DNA from: JBNLBS01 sp050303415
GTDB lineage: Bacteria; Pseudomonadota; Gammaproteobacteria; Methylococcales; Methylomonadaceae
Assembly: GCA_050303415.1 (NCBI GenBank)
Contig: JBNLBS010000027.1
Location: forward strand, 1 to 26,912
Direction of reading: 5' to 3'
DNA length: 26,912 bases
The notes beneath the pieces were generated by a model. The model ran no database searches and was not told the DNA's origin. It saw nothing but the letters and a program-made list of their open reading frames with translations. How positions within the stretch are numbered: the first letter of the stretch is position 1; every line of letters starts with the position of its first letter. Shown one piece after another: positions 7,555 through 15,263 of this stretch. A program made the position numbers and the translations under genes.

Positions 7555-8412
7555 ATGACTGTTTCAATTACTGCCAAGAGTCTGGTTGAAGATTCAGTGA
7601 CTCTGTTTTCACTACCTGATATTTATTTTCAGGTTGATAAAATGGTGCATGACCCAAAGTATTCAGCTGTTGATGTCGGGAGAGTGTTGTCTAAGGATCC
7701 TGCTTTAAGCATTCGGCTTCTAAAAGTGGTTAACAGTGCCTATTATGGTTTTCCTGCCCGGATTGATACTATTTCTAGAGCTATAACCGTTATAGGAATT
7801 GAGGATTTACAGCATTTGGTTTTGGTAACCGCGATTGTCGATAAATTCACTCATATCCCTGATTCAATATTAGATATGACTGCCTTTTGGTTGCGTAGCA
7901 TCAAATGTGGCATGATAGCCAGATTACTGGCAAAAAAATGCGCTATTTTACACTCTGAACGTCTTTTTCTAATGGGTTTGCTGCATGATATTGGCTTGTT
8001 GGTGTTGTTAAATAAAGATCCGGCCAAGTCATTGGAGACATTGCTTATGTCAAGTAGCGACAGGCAGTTATTGTTTGCCACGGAAAATGAAATATTTGGT
8101 TTTACACATGCAGAAGTGGGAGCAGAGCTGATTCGAAGCTGGGGCTTGCCTGAAGCTTTGTTTAATGCGATTGCTAATTACCGAAACCCGGAAAGTGCAT
8201 TGGTTAATCAATTGGATACTTATATCCTGGCTTTAGCCGCCAATTTGTGCGACTTGGTCGAGCAAAAGAGTTCGGTTGAAGGAATTTTTGCTCAATTTTT
8301 TGATGAGGTTAAAGGATTTGTAGATCTGGATGTGGAACAGGTAAGCCTCATCATTGAACAAGCCGGTCAGGAATGTTTGGAAATGTTTGATGTCCTCGTG
8401 AAAAAGCCTTAA
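7555..8412 (+). CDS. HDOD domain signalling protein
   Basis: A 285-residue cytoplasmic protein almost wholly made of an HDOD domain (about residues 15-215): an N-terminal helical part with LSKDPALSIRLLKVVNSAYYGFP (46-68), which is highly characteristic, then ISRAITVIGIEDLQHLVL and GLLHDIG (141-147). HDOD proteins are HD-related but usually lack the complete metal-binding set and act as non-enzymatic signalling or scaffolding modules in stress, motility and cyclic-di-GMP networks. No output domain is attached, so this is a stand-alone form. It is transcribed with the lytic transglycosylase and its 3' end overlaps yceF (opposite strand) by 4 bases. Confidence 0.92.
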   Translation: MTVSITAKSLVEDSVTLFSLPDIYFQVDKMVHDPKYSAVDVGRVLSKDPALSIRLLKVVNSAYYGFPARIDTISRAITVIGIEDLQHLVLVTAIVDKFTHIPDSILDMTAFWLRSIKCGMIARLLAKKCAILHSERLFLMGLLHDIGLLVLLNKDPAKSLETLLMSSSDRQLLFATENEIFGFTHAEVGAELIRSWGLPEALFNAIANYRNPESALVNQLDTYILALAANLCDLVEQKSSVEGIFAQFFDEVKGFVDLDVEQVSLIIEQAGQECLEMFDVLVKKP

Positions 8413-8993
8413 AAAATTTGAATATTAAATTTTTCAAGTAATGAAATCAGCTTTATTAAAGGCAGGCCGATTAATGCATTGGGATCTTCCCCTTCAATCT
8501 TTTCAAATAATGCAATGCCTAATCCTTCTGATTTAAAGCCACCTGCACATTTAAATGGACGGTCTAAATCAACATAGCTTTCAATCTGTTGTTTAGTAAG
8601 GTGTTTAAAAGTAACGATACAAGTGTCTAAATCGTTAAAATATTGTCCAGTAGAGCTGTCCAATACACAAACAGCGGTATAAAAACTTACCTGTTTTCCA
8701 GAGGCTGCAGTGAGTTGAGCTATGGTGTTTTGGCGGTTTCCTGGTTTCTTCAATTGATTTTGGCCCAACATCGCAACCTGATCAGAACCAATAATCAAGT
8801 GATTAGGGAATTGTATACTTAGAGCCCGGGCTTTTTGTTTTGCCAGGCGTAATGCCTGTGCCGCCGGTTTTTCATCAATAAGGGCATTTTCATCGATATC
8901 AGGAGAGATTGCGGTGTACTTAAGCTGTAATTTATCCAATAAAGCTTGTCGATAAGGTGAACTTGAGGCGAGAATTATTTTGTAATCTTTCAT
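8409..8993 (-). CDS. yceF: Maf-like nucleotide pyrophosphatase YceF (m7GTP type)
   Basis: A house-cleaning nucleotide pyrophosphatase that hydrolyses non-canonical NTPs; E. coli YceF prefers 7-methyl-GTP. The 194-residue protein starts with the Maf motif ILASSSPYRQALL (7-19), has the catalytic acidic segment IIGSDQVAML (68-77; Asp71 the likely base) and the C-terminal EGLGIALFEKIEGEDPNALIGLPL block, which is YceF-type rather than YhdE-type. In E. coli yceF stands divergent from yceD-rpmF, exactly as here, which supports the subgroup. The intergenic region to yceD is only 65 bases and must hold both promoters. Confidence 0.93.
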   Translation of the reverse strand: MKDYKIILASSSPYRQALLDKLQLKYTAISPDIDENALIDEKPAAQALRLAKQKARALSIQFPNHLIIGSDQVAMLGQNQLKKPGNRQNTIAQLTAASGKQVSFYTAVCVLDSSTGQYFNDLDTCIVTFKHLTKQQIESYVDLDRPFKCAGGFKSEGLGIALFEKIEGEDPNALIGLPLIKLISLLEKFNIQIF

Positions 8994-9019
8994 GTGTTGA
9001 TAATAATGCGATTTGATTG

Positions 9020-9049
9020 TTTGACGCAGTTGGTGTTTATCTATATCAT
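9020..9049 (+). promoter_or_regulatory. Sigma70-like promoter before yceD-rpmF
   Basis: TTGACG (9020-9025, five of six consensus bases) and TATCAT (9044-9049, five of six) are separated by 18 bases. This is the best promoter-like pair seen in the yceF/yceD gap. If used, transcription would start around 9056, only a few bases before the yceD ATG at 9059. Confidence 0.5.
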
Positions 9050-9058
9050 TGTACAGTT

Positions 9059-9580
9059 ATGTTGGAACGATTACCCGAACATATAGACCCGATTCATTTT
9101 GCTGATAAGCAAAGCGAATTAAAAGGTGAAATAGAATTACGTTATTTTACTCGTTTAGCTGATTTCTTGGCTGATGATAATGGCGTGGTTTCTGTTGCTC
9201 TTTTTTTTAGCAGAATTGGTAAATTATCGATAATTGAAGGTCAAGTAAATACAAAACTGGCATTGAAGTGTCAAAATTGTAATCAAGCAGTCGGTTTTCC
9301 AGTAAATAGGGATATAAAATTGGCGATTGTGACTTCAATTGAGCAGGCTGAGCATTTGCCGCAAGACTATGAACCTTTATTGGTTGGTGAGAGTAAAGTG
9401 GCAGTCAAAGACCTTGTTGAAGATGAATTATTACTGTCTATACCGGATTATCCTAAGCATCAGCATCAATGTTATGACTCGATTGAATCTCATAAACATA
9501 AAATGCCGGTGGTTGAAGAACAATCGAACCACCAAAATCCTTTTTCCGTTTTAGCTAAACTTAAAAATACTGGAGAGTAA
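9059..9580 (+). CDS. yceD: YceD family protein (DUF177), 23S rRNA accumulation protein
   Basis: A 173-residue conserved protein always found beside rpmF; in E. coli it is needed for normal 23S rRNA accumulation. The ATG at 9059 is chosen because MLERLPEHIDPIHFADKQSELKGEIEL in pieces matches the start of E. coli YceD, whereas the longer reading from a TTG at 9017 adds unrelated residues. LALKCQNCNQAV holds the CxxC pair typical of the family, followed by the acidic LPQDYEPLLVGE and KDLVEDELLLSIPDYP segments, and it ends in NPFSVLAKLK. No Shine-Dalgarno is visible upstream. The gene ends 2 bases before rpmF, so the two are co-transcribed. Confidence 0.92.
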   Translation: MLERLPEHIDPIHFADKQSELKGEIELRYFTRLADFLADDNGVVSVALFFSRIGKLSIIEGQVNTKLALKCQNCNQAVGFPVNRDIKLAIVTSIEQAEHLPQDYEPLLVGESKVAVKDLVEDELLLSIPDYPKHQHQCYDSIESHKHKMPVVEEQSNHQNPFSVLAKLKNTGE

Positions 9581-9582
9581 TA

Positions 9583-9765
9583 ATGGCTGTACAAAAAAGT
9601 AAAGTAACTCGTTCAAGGCGTGGTCAGCGTCGTTCGCATGATTCATTAACAAGCAAAGCATTATCACAAGATTCTATGACTGGTGAAACACATTTACGTC
9701 ACCATGTAACCCCAGATGGTTTTTTTAAAGGTCGTCAAATTGTTGCCTCTGGCGACGAAGATTAA
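9583..9765 (+). CDS. rpmF: 50S ribosomal protein L32
   Basis: A 60-residue basic ribosomal protein of the large subunit. It begins MAVQKSKVTRSRRGQRRSHD and continues to TGETHLRHHVTPDGFFKGRQ, matching the E. coli-type L32. It has no cysteines, so it is the zinc-free form and not the four-cysteine form. A good Shine-Dalgarno (GGAG at about 9570-9575) precedes the ATG, one of the clearest in the window. A strong hairpin terminator follows the stop within 25 bases. Confidence 0.97.
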   Translation: MAVQKSKVTRSRRGQRRSHDSLTSKALSQDSMTGETHLRHHVTPDGFFKGRQIVASGDED

Positions 9766-9787
9766 GTCTTATCTATCTTTAAAAATC

Positions 9788-9823
9788 AATGGGTCGGATG
9801 TTAATGAATTCGACCCATTTTTA
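9788..9823 (+). terminator. Factor-independent terminator after rpmF
   Basis: A 9-bp perfect stem, AATGGGTCG (9788-9796) with CGACCCATT (9811-9819), closes a 14-base loop and is followed at once by a T-run. It should end or attenuate the yceD-rpmF transcript before plsX. Confidence 0.85.
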
Positions 9824-9848
9824 AATTAATTTGGAGTCGTTTGCAGGC

Positions 9849-10877
9849 GTGAGTTTAACAATATCAATCGATGCAATGGGTGGGGATTTTGGCCCGGAAG
9901 TTACAATTCCCGCATCTCTGGATTGTTTGAAAAGCAATCCGAGTTTACATCTAATTTTGGTCGGCGATGAGACTGTTCTAAAAGAGCATCTGGCGGACAA
10001 TATTAGTAAATTTGGCGATAGATTGTCTATTCAGCACGCATCACAATGTGTTGAAATGCATGAATCACCAGCCAAGGCCTTAAAGAACAAAAAAGATTCA
10101 TCCATGCGGGTGGCGATTAATCTGGTTAAAGAAGGGCAGGCAGGAGCCTGTGTCAGTGCCGGAAACACCGGGGCCTTAATGGCGACAGCGCGTTTTGTTT
10201 TAAAAATGATTCCCGGTATAGATAGACCGGCTATTATCTCAACTTTACCCTCCATCTATGGACATACCCATGCATTGGATCTTGGTGCAAATGTCGATTG
10301 TACCGCTGAGCATTTGCTTGAGTTTGCCATTATGGGCTCTGAACTGGTTAAAGCCATTGAGGATATTGAAAACCCAAGTGTGGGATTGTTAAATATTGGG
10401 GAAGAAGAAGTTAAAGGTAATGAGCAGGTTAAAGCCGCTTCTAAATTACTGGAAAACTCTCACTTGAATTATATCGGCTATGTTGAAGGTGATTCTTTAA
10501 ATGCCGGTAGTGAAAAAGTTGATTTAATTGTTACTGATGGCTTTGTCGGCAATGTTGCACTTAAATCAATCGAAGGTGCTGCGAAAATGATCGGCACTGC
10601 AATGAAAGAAGCATTTGCTAAAAATATTTTTACCAAACTGGCTGGACTTATTGTTTACCCGGTTTTAAAGACATTTAAAAAGCGTATCGATCCCAGACTG
10701 TATAATGGTGCAAGTTTTCTTGGCTTGAGAGGATTGGTTATTAAAAGTCATGGCGGTGCGGATGTGTTGGCATTTAAAACTGCAATCCAGTTGGCTGAGA
10801 AAGAAGTTGAAAAAAATGTCGCACAGAAAATCAGTCAAACTGTTGAAACTATTCTAGCCAAAAGGGGAGCCGCATGA
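9849..10877 (+). CDS. plsX: Phosphate acyltransferase PlsX
   Basis: Makes acyl-phosphate from acyl-ACP for the PlsY route of phosphatidic acid synthesis; a peripheral membrane/cytosolic enzyme. From the GTG at 9849 the product has 342 residues and begins MSLTISIDAMGGDFGPEVTIP, which lines up with the start of known PlsX. The upstream TTG at 9831 would add six unrelated residues and is rejected. Family segments AGACVSAGNTGALMA, RPAIISTLPS, LNIGEEEVKGNEQ and VDLIVTDGFVGNVALKS are all present. GGAG at 9833-9836 is 12 bases from the GTG, a rather long distance. The gene overlaps fabH by 4 bases (ATGA), indicating coupling. Confidence 0.95.
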   Translation: MSLTISIDAMGGDFGPEVTIPASLDCLKSNPSLHLILVGDETVLKEHLADNISKFGDRLSIQHASQCVEMHESPAKALKNKKDSSMRVAINLVKEGQAGACVSAGNTGALMATARFVLKMIPGIDRPAIISTLPSIYGHTHALDLGANVDCTAEHLLEFAIMGSELVKAIEDIENPSVGLLNIGEEEVKGNEQVKAASKLLENSHLNYIGYVEGDSLNAGSEKVDLIVTDGFVGNVALKSIEGAAKMIGTAMKEAFAKNIFTKLAGLIVYPVLKTFKKRIDPRLYNGASFLGLRGLVIKSHGGADVLAFKTAIQLAEKEVEKNVAQKISQTVETILAKRGAA

Positions 10878-11842
10878 CGCGTTGCTCAAGAATAATTGGT
10901 ACGGGTGGATATCTGCCGGAAGAAATACGTACCAATGATGATATTTCCCGTATTGTTGATACCAGTGACAGCTGGATTTACGAACGCACAGGTATCAAAA
11001 GTCGACGTATTGCGCGTGCAGATGAGACGGCATCCAGCATGGCTGAAATTGCTGCCAGGCAAGCTATTGAAGCCGCTGAAATAGCCCCGGAGGAAATTGA
11101 TTTAATTATTGTTGCAACAGGGACACCAGATCGAGTTTACCCCAGCACCGGGTGTTTGTTACAGGCAAGGTTAGGAATAAAAAACTGCGTGGCTTTTGAT
11201 ATACAAGCGGCCTGTTCCGGTTCGATTTTCGCATTAAGTATTGCCGATCAGTACATTAAATCAGGAGCGGCGAATAAAGTTCTAGTCGTTGGTTCCGAAA
11301 TATGTTCGCGCGTTGTCGATTGGACTGATCGCAGTACCTGCATTTTATTCGGTGATGGTGCCGGAGCCGTATTGCTCGAGGCATCTGATCAAGCAGGTAT
11401 TTTATCCACCCATATCCATTCTGATGGCGAATTTGAAGAGCTATTGTACTTGCCGAATCCTCAAACTGCGACCGAGATCAATAAAGATGAACTCGGATAT
11501 ATTAATATGCGTGGTAATGAAGTTTTTAAAGTCGCAGTTAACACTTTAGGCCGCATCGTTGACGAAACACTTGCTGCAAATAACATGGATAAGTCAGACA
11601 TCGACTGGCTAGTGCCACATCAGGCTAACACTCGTATTATTGCAGCTACAGCTAAAAAACTAAAAATGTCCATGGATCAAGTGGTATTAACACTTGAAAA
11701 TCAAGGTAATACATCTTCAGCTTCCGTGTTGTTAGCATTAAATGAAGGGGTAAGAGATAACCGTATCAAAAGAGGGCAAGTTGTATTATTAGAAGCTTTT
11801 GGTGCCGGCTTTACCTGGGGTTCCGCATTAATTAAATTTTAA
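10874..11842 (+). CDS. fabH: Beta-ketoacyl-ACP synthase III FabH
   Basis: Starts fatty acid synthesis by condensing acetyl-CoA with malonyl-ACP. The 322-residue protein has the Cys-His-Asn triad of KAS III: Cys114 in DIQAACSGS, His249 in LVPHQANTRI and Asn279 in ENQGNTSSAS. The substrate-gate segment TDRSTCILFGDGAGAV and the closing GAGFTWGSALIKF are standard. The ATG lies in an ATGA overlap with plsX and is preceded by a strong Shine-Dalgarno (AGGGGAG), so it is translated both by coupling and by its own site. fabD follows after 18 bases. Confidence 0.97.
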   Translation: MTRCSRIIGTGGYLPEEIRTNDDISRIVDTSDSWIYERTGIKSRRIARADETASSMAEIAARQAIEAAEIAPEEIDLIIVATGTPDRVYPSTGCLLQARLGIKNCVAFDIQAACSGSIFALSIADQYIKSGAANKVLVVGSEICSRVVDWTDRSTCILFGDGAGAVLLEASDQAGILSTHIHSDGEFEELLYLPNPQTATEINKDELGYINMRGNEVFKVAVNTLGRIVDETLAANNMDKSDIDWLVPHQANTRIIAATAKKLKMSMDQVVLTLENQGNTSSASVLLALNEGVRDNRIKRGQVVLLEAFGAGFTWGSALIKF

Positions 11843-11860
11843 ATATATAACTACAGAAAT

Positions 11861-12811
11861 ATGACTGAGCAAAATTACAACTTAGCATTTGTATTTCCAG
11901 GGCAGGGCTCGCAGTCAGTTGGCATGATGTCCGATTTGGCTGAACGATTTTCAGAAGTTAAAGATACTTTTGAACTAGCTTCTGATGTGTTAGGAAAAGA
12001 TTTGTGGGCATTAGTTCAAGACGGCCCAATAGACGACTTAAATCAGACCCATAATACACAACCTGCCATGCTCGCGGCAGGATATGCGATGTGGTCTATC
12101 TGGTGTAATCAAAGTTCCGTTCGACCGGCCTGGATGGCAGGACATAGTTTGGGAGAATATACGGCGCTGGTTTGCTCGGGAGCAATGGCATTTGAAGATG
12201 GTATCCGATTGGTTGCCGAACGCGGCCGGTTAATGCAGGAAGCCGTACCTGCTGGCGTGGGTGCAATGGCGGCAATTTTAGGCCTAAAAGATCACGAAGT
12301 GGTGAATTTATGTGCTGATGCAGCTCAGAATGAAGTTGTTTCTGCGGTCAATTTTAACGCACCGGGGCAAGTTGTTATTGCCGGAAATACTGATGCGGTG
12401 GATAGGGCAATGGCTGCTGCAAAGGAAGCAGGCGCTAAACGAGCCGTTAAATTACCTGTTAGTGTGCCATCTCATTGCGAATTAATGAAACCAGCTGCTG
12501 AACGGTTACGTGAGCAACTTAAAGATATTACCATCAGTATCCCGCAAGCGACATTAATCCATAATGTTGATATTTCTGCACACAGTGCGTCTGAAGTAAT
12601 TTCAAATGCATTGGTCGAGCAGCTTTATAAACCAGTGCGTTGGGTTGACAGTATTAAATTTATGCATGAGCAGGGGGTCACCACATTTGTTGAATGCGGC
12701 CCCGGTAAAGTGCTCGTTGGCTTGAATAAGCGAATTGCTAAATCAGCTGAGCACATGGCAATGTATGACAGTGAAACTTTAAATATTTTATTGGAACAGT
12801 TAAATGACTAA
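11861..12811 (+). CDS. fabD: Malonyl-CoA:ACP transacylase FabD
   Basis: Transfers malonyl groups from CoA to ACP, providing the extender unit. 316 residues, usual length. FVFPGQGSQSVGMM is at 10-23; the nucleophile is Ser96 in GHSLGEY; Arg121 lies in LVAERGRLMQ; and His205 in VSVPSHCELM completes the dyad. The C-terminal VECGPGKVLVGLNKRI is also typical. Its 3' end overlaps fabG by 8 bases, which argues for translational coupling in the order fabD-fabG. Confidence 0.97.
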   Translation: MTEQNYNLAFVFPGQGSQSVGMMSDLAERFSEVKDTFELASDVLGKDLWALVQDGPIDDLNQTHNTQPAMLAAGYAMWSIWCNQSSVRPAWMAGHSLGEYTALVCSGAMAFEDGIRLVAERGRLMQEAVPAGVGAMAAILGLKDHEVVNLCADAAQNEVVSAVNFNAPGQVVIAGNTDAVDRAMAAAKEAGAKRAVKLPVSVPSHCELMKPAAERLREQLKDITISIPQATLIHNVDISAHSASEVISNALVEQLYKPVRWVDSIKFMHEQGVTTFVECGPGKVLVGLNKRIAKSAEHMAMYDSETLNILLEQLND

Positions 12812-13532
12812 ACAGATTGCACTGGTAACAGGCGCCAGCCGAGGTATTGGTCGAGCAATTGCCGAAAAATTGGTGGCTGACGGTTTTTTTGTCGTTGGTA
12901 CGGCAACATCAGATAACGGTGCAGAGGCAATTTCTGCATATCTTGGCGACAATGGTAAAGGCTGCACCTTAAATGTAGCTGATGCGGGCTCTATTGAGAG
13001 TTTTATTAAAGCGGTTAACGATGATTTTGGTGTACCTACTGTACTGGTTAATAATGCCGGTATTACCCGCGATAACTTATTAATGCGGATGAAAGATACT
13101 GAATGGGATGAAATTATTAATACCAATCTAAGTTCAATTTTCCGCATGAGTAAAGCGGTGTTGCGCGGTATGATGAAAGCTAAAACCGGCCGAATTATTA
13201 ATATATCATCGGTTGTTGGTGCCACGGGTAATGCGGGGCAAGCCAATTACGCGGCAGCTAAAGCTGGTATAATTGGTTTTTCTAAATCCATGGCAAAAGA
13301 GGTGGGTTCTCGAGGTATCACCATTAATACCGTTGCACCGGGCTTTATTGATACTGATATGACCCGGGAATTGCCTGAAGAAAATAAAAATGCACTATTA
13401 AATTCAATTCCTCTGGGACGTTTAGGCGAACCAAAGGAAATTGCTAACGCCGTTGCTTTTCTGGCTTCTGAGGGGGCGAGTTATATTACAGGTGAAACAA
13501 TTCATGTAAATGGCGGTATGTTTATGCCTTAG
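12804..13532 (+). CDS. fabG: 3-oxoacyl-ACP reductase FabG
   Basis: NADPH-dependent reduction of beta-ketoacyl-ACP, the second step of each elongation round. A short-chain dehydrogenase of 242 residues, with cofactor motif TGASRGIG (9-16), NNAG (83-86), and the catalytic triad Ser136, Tyr149 and Lys153 in INISSVVG and YAAAKAG. The Asn in INTNLSS (about 108) is the fourth catalytic residue. The C-terminal ASYITGETIHVNGGMFM is characteristic of FabG. It starts inside the end of fabD. A terminator hairpin lies about 35 bases past the stop. Confidence 0.97.
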   Translation: MTKQIALVTGASRGIGRAIAEKLVADGFFVVGTATSDNGAEAISAYLGDNGKGCTLNVADAGSIESFIKAVNDDFGVPTVLVNNAGITRDNLLMRMKDTEWDEIINTNLSSIFRMSKAVLRGMMKAKTGRIINISSVVGATGNAGQANYAAAKAGIIGFSKSMAKEVGSRGITINTVAPGFIDTDMTRELPEENKNALLNSIPLGRLGEPKEIANAVAFLASEGASYITGETIHVNGGMFMP

Positions 13533-13567
13533 TATTGTGACTTTGTCGCAATATCAAGTATAATTCC

Positions 13568-13606
13568 CCCGCCGTCTGGAAATGTGATGGCGGGACTTTT
13601 ATTTTT
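13568..13606 (+). terminator. Factor-independent terminator between fabG and acpP
   Basis: A 9-bp stem, CCCGCCGTC (13568-13576) with GATGGCGGG (13586-13594) and one G-U pair, encloses a 9-base loop and is followed by a T-rich tract to about 13606. It should separate the plsX-fabHDG transcript from acpP, so acpP must have its own promoter in 13605-13676. I see no convincing -35/-10 pair there, only a TTGAGA at 13605. Confidence 0.8.
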
Positions 13607-13676
13607 GAGAGAAATAACAACAAAATGTAGGCGTTAAGCATTCAGCTACAGCTTGCACGGTTTGAGGATAATAATT

Positions 13677-13907
13677 ATGAGTAATGTTGAAGAACGAGTA
13701 AAAAAGATTGTCGCAGAACAATTAGGTGTTAAGGAAGCTATAGCTAATGACGCTTCTTTTGTTGACGATCTGGGCGCTGACTCTCTTGATACAGTTGAAC
13801 TCGTCATGGCTCTAGAAGAAGAATTCGAATGTGAAATTCCAGATGATGAAGCTGAAAAAATTACTACAGTTCAGCAAGCGATCGATTACGTAAATAACAA
13901 CGCTTAA
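13677..13907 (+). CDS. acpP: Acyl carrier protein
   Basis: A 76-residue acidic carrier that holds growing acyl chains on a phosphopantetheine arm. The attachment serine is Ser36 in GADSLDTVELVMALEEEF. The ATG at 13677 gives MSNVEERVKKIVAEQLGV, the canonical start; the longer reading from the TTG at 13653 is rejected. GAGG about 10 bases upstream is a reasonable Shine-Dalgarno. It stands between two hairpins, so it is set up as a largely separate, highly expressed transcript. Confidence 0.98.
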   Translation: MSNVEERVKKIVAEQLGVKEAIANDASFVDDLGADSLDTVELVMALEEEFECEIPDDEAEKITTVQQAIDYVNNNA

Positions 13908-13915
13908 AGATATTT

Positions 13916-13958
13916 ATAGTTTTAGTGGATCAAAATTTTATTGATCCACTAAAACTAT
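13916..13958. terminator. Perfect 18-bp inverted repeat between acpP and fabF
   Basis: The arms at 13916-13933 and 13941-13958 are perfect reverse complements (ATAGTTTTAGTGGATCAA on the left) around a 7-base loop. The stem starts 8 bases after the acpP stop and ends 38 bases before the fabF start. A pyrimidine-rich tract, not a clean T-run, follows. It is most likely a terminator/attenuator or an RNA 3'-end stabiliser for acpP. Confidence 0.75.
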
Positions 13959-13996
13959 CCTTCTTTTCTTATTGATTTTTCAAACGGTACACCACA

Positions 13997-15241
13997 TTGA
14001 GTAAAAGACGAGTTGTCATTACTGGTCTAGGCGCAGTAACACCTTTAGCTAACACAGTTTCAGAAACCTGGGATGGAATTATTAACGGCAAAAGCGGTAT
14101 CAGCCCAATTGATTCCTTTGACATTTCTCCTTTTGCGACAACATTTGGTGGCGTCATTAGAAATTTTGATATCAGTCAGTATATCCCATTAAAAGATGCT
14201 AAACGTATGGATGGCTTCATTCATTATGGTATTGCTGCCGGCTGTCAGGCCATTGAAGATTCTGGATTAGAAGTAACTGAAAAAAATGCTGAGCGTATTG
14301 GTGTTGCCATTGGTGCCGGTATTGGTGGTGTAACAGGTATAGAGGAATGTTATGCAACATACGAGAAAAGCGGACCACGCCGTATTTCTCCATTCTTCGT
14401 GCCGGGTAATATCATTAATATGATCTCTGGTAATTTATCAATCAAATACGGTATGAAAGGACCTAATTTCGCCATTGTCACTGCCTGTACGACTGGAACA
14501 CACAACATTGGTGATTCAGCCAGAACCATCATGTATGGCGATGCGGATGTGATGATTGCCGGTGGTGCAGAACGTTGTACAACATCCCCTACTGCAATGG
14601 GTGGTTTTGCTTCGGCTAAGGCCTTGTCGCGTCGTAATGATGACCCACAAGCGGCAAGTCGACCTTGGGATGCCGGTCGTGATGGTTTTGTCCTAAGTGA
14701 TGGTTCAGGTGTTGTTGTCTTGGAAGAGCTGGAACATGCCAAAGCGCGTGGAGCAAAGATTTATGCCGAAGTGGTAGGTTATGGTATGAGTGGAGATGCT
14801 TACCACATGACCACACCATCGGTTGGTGGTGAAGGTGCTGCCCGTTGTATGAAGAATGCTTTACGTGATGCGGGCTTAAATCCTGAACAGGTTAATTATA
14901 TTAATGCTCATGGCACATCAACACCTGCTGGTGATCTTGGTGAAACCCAGGCCATGAAAGCTGCATTGGGTGATCATGCTTATAAAATCGCAGTCAGTTC
15001 GACCAAATCGATGATTGGGCATTTATTGGGTGCTGCAGGTGGTATTGAAGCTGTATTGACAGCATTAGCCATTAAAAACCAAATTGCTCCACCAACAATT
15101 AATTTAGAAGATCCTGATCCTGAATGTGATTTGGATTATGTACCGAATACAGCCAGAGATATGGAAATTGACGTTGCCATGTCCAACTCTTTTGGTTTTG
15201 GTGGCACTAACGGTTCGTTAGTATTTAAACGTTACCAATAA
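13997..15241 (+). CDS. fabF: Beta-ketoacyl-ACP synthase II FabF, TTG start
   Basis: Elongating condensing enzyme, acyl-ACP plus malonyl-ACP. 414 residues. The catalytic triad is Cys164 in TACTTGTHN, His305 in NAHGTSTPAGD and His342 in GHLLGAAGG; the C-terminal NSFGFGGTNGSL loop is present. The start is TTG at 13997, because the product MSKRRVVITGLGAVTPL equals the known FabF start and no ATG or GTG lies nearby in frame. No good Shine-Dalgarno precedes it. A weak start after a strong hairpin suggests much lower FabF than ACP output, as expected from the stoichiometry of the pathway. Confidence 0.96.
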   Translation: MSKRRVVITGLGAVTPLANTVSETWDGIINGKSGISPIDSFDISPFATTFGGVIRNFDISQYIPLKDAKRMDGFIHYGIAAGCQAIEDSGLEVTEKNAERIGVAIGAGIGGVTGIEECYATYEKSGPRRISPFFVPGNIINMISGNLSIKYGMKGPNFAIVTACTTGTHNIGDSARTIMYGDADVMIAGGAERCTTSPTAMGGFASAKALSRRNDDPQAASRPWDAGRDGFVLSDGSGVVVLEELEHAKARGAKIYAEVVGYGMSGDAYHMTTPSVGGEGAARCMKNALRDAGLNPEQVNYINAHGTSTPAGDLGETQAMKAALGDHAYKIAVSSTKSMIGHLLGAAGGIEAVLTALAIKNQIAPPTINLEDPDPECDLDYVPNTARDMEIDVAMSNSFGFGGTNGSLVFKRYQ

Positions 15242-15263
15242 CTTATCAGTCTAATGTTTGTTG

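Noticed and set aside
12800..13246. Minus-strand reading of 148 codons inside fabG
   Set aside because: Shadow of the fabG frame.
14350..14742. Long minus-strand reading inside fabF
   Set aside because: Antisense shadow of a fully conserved gene; no start signals or family resemblance.
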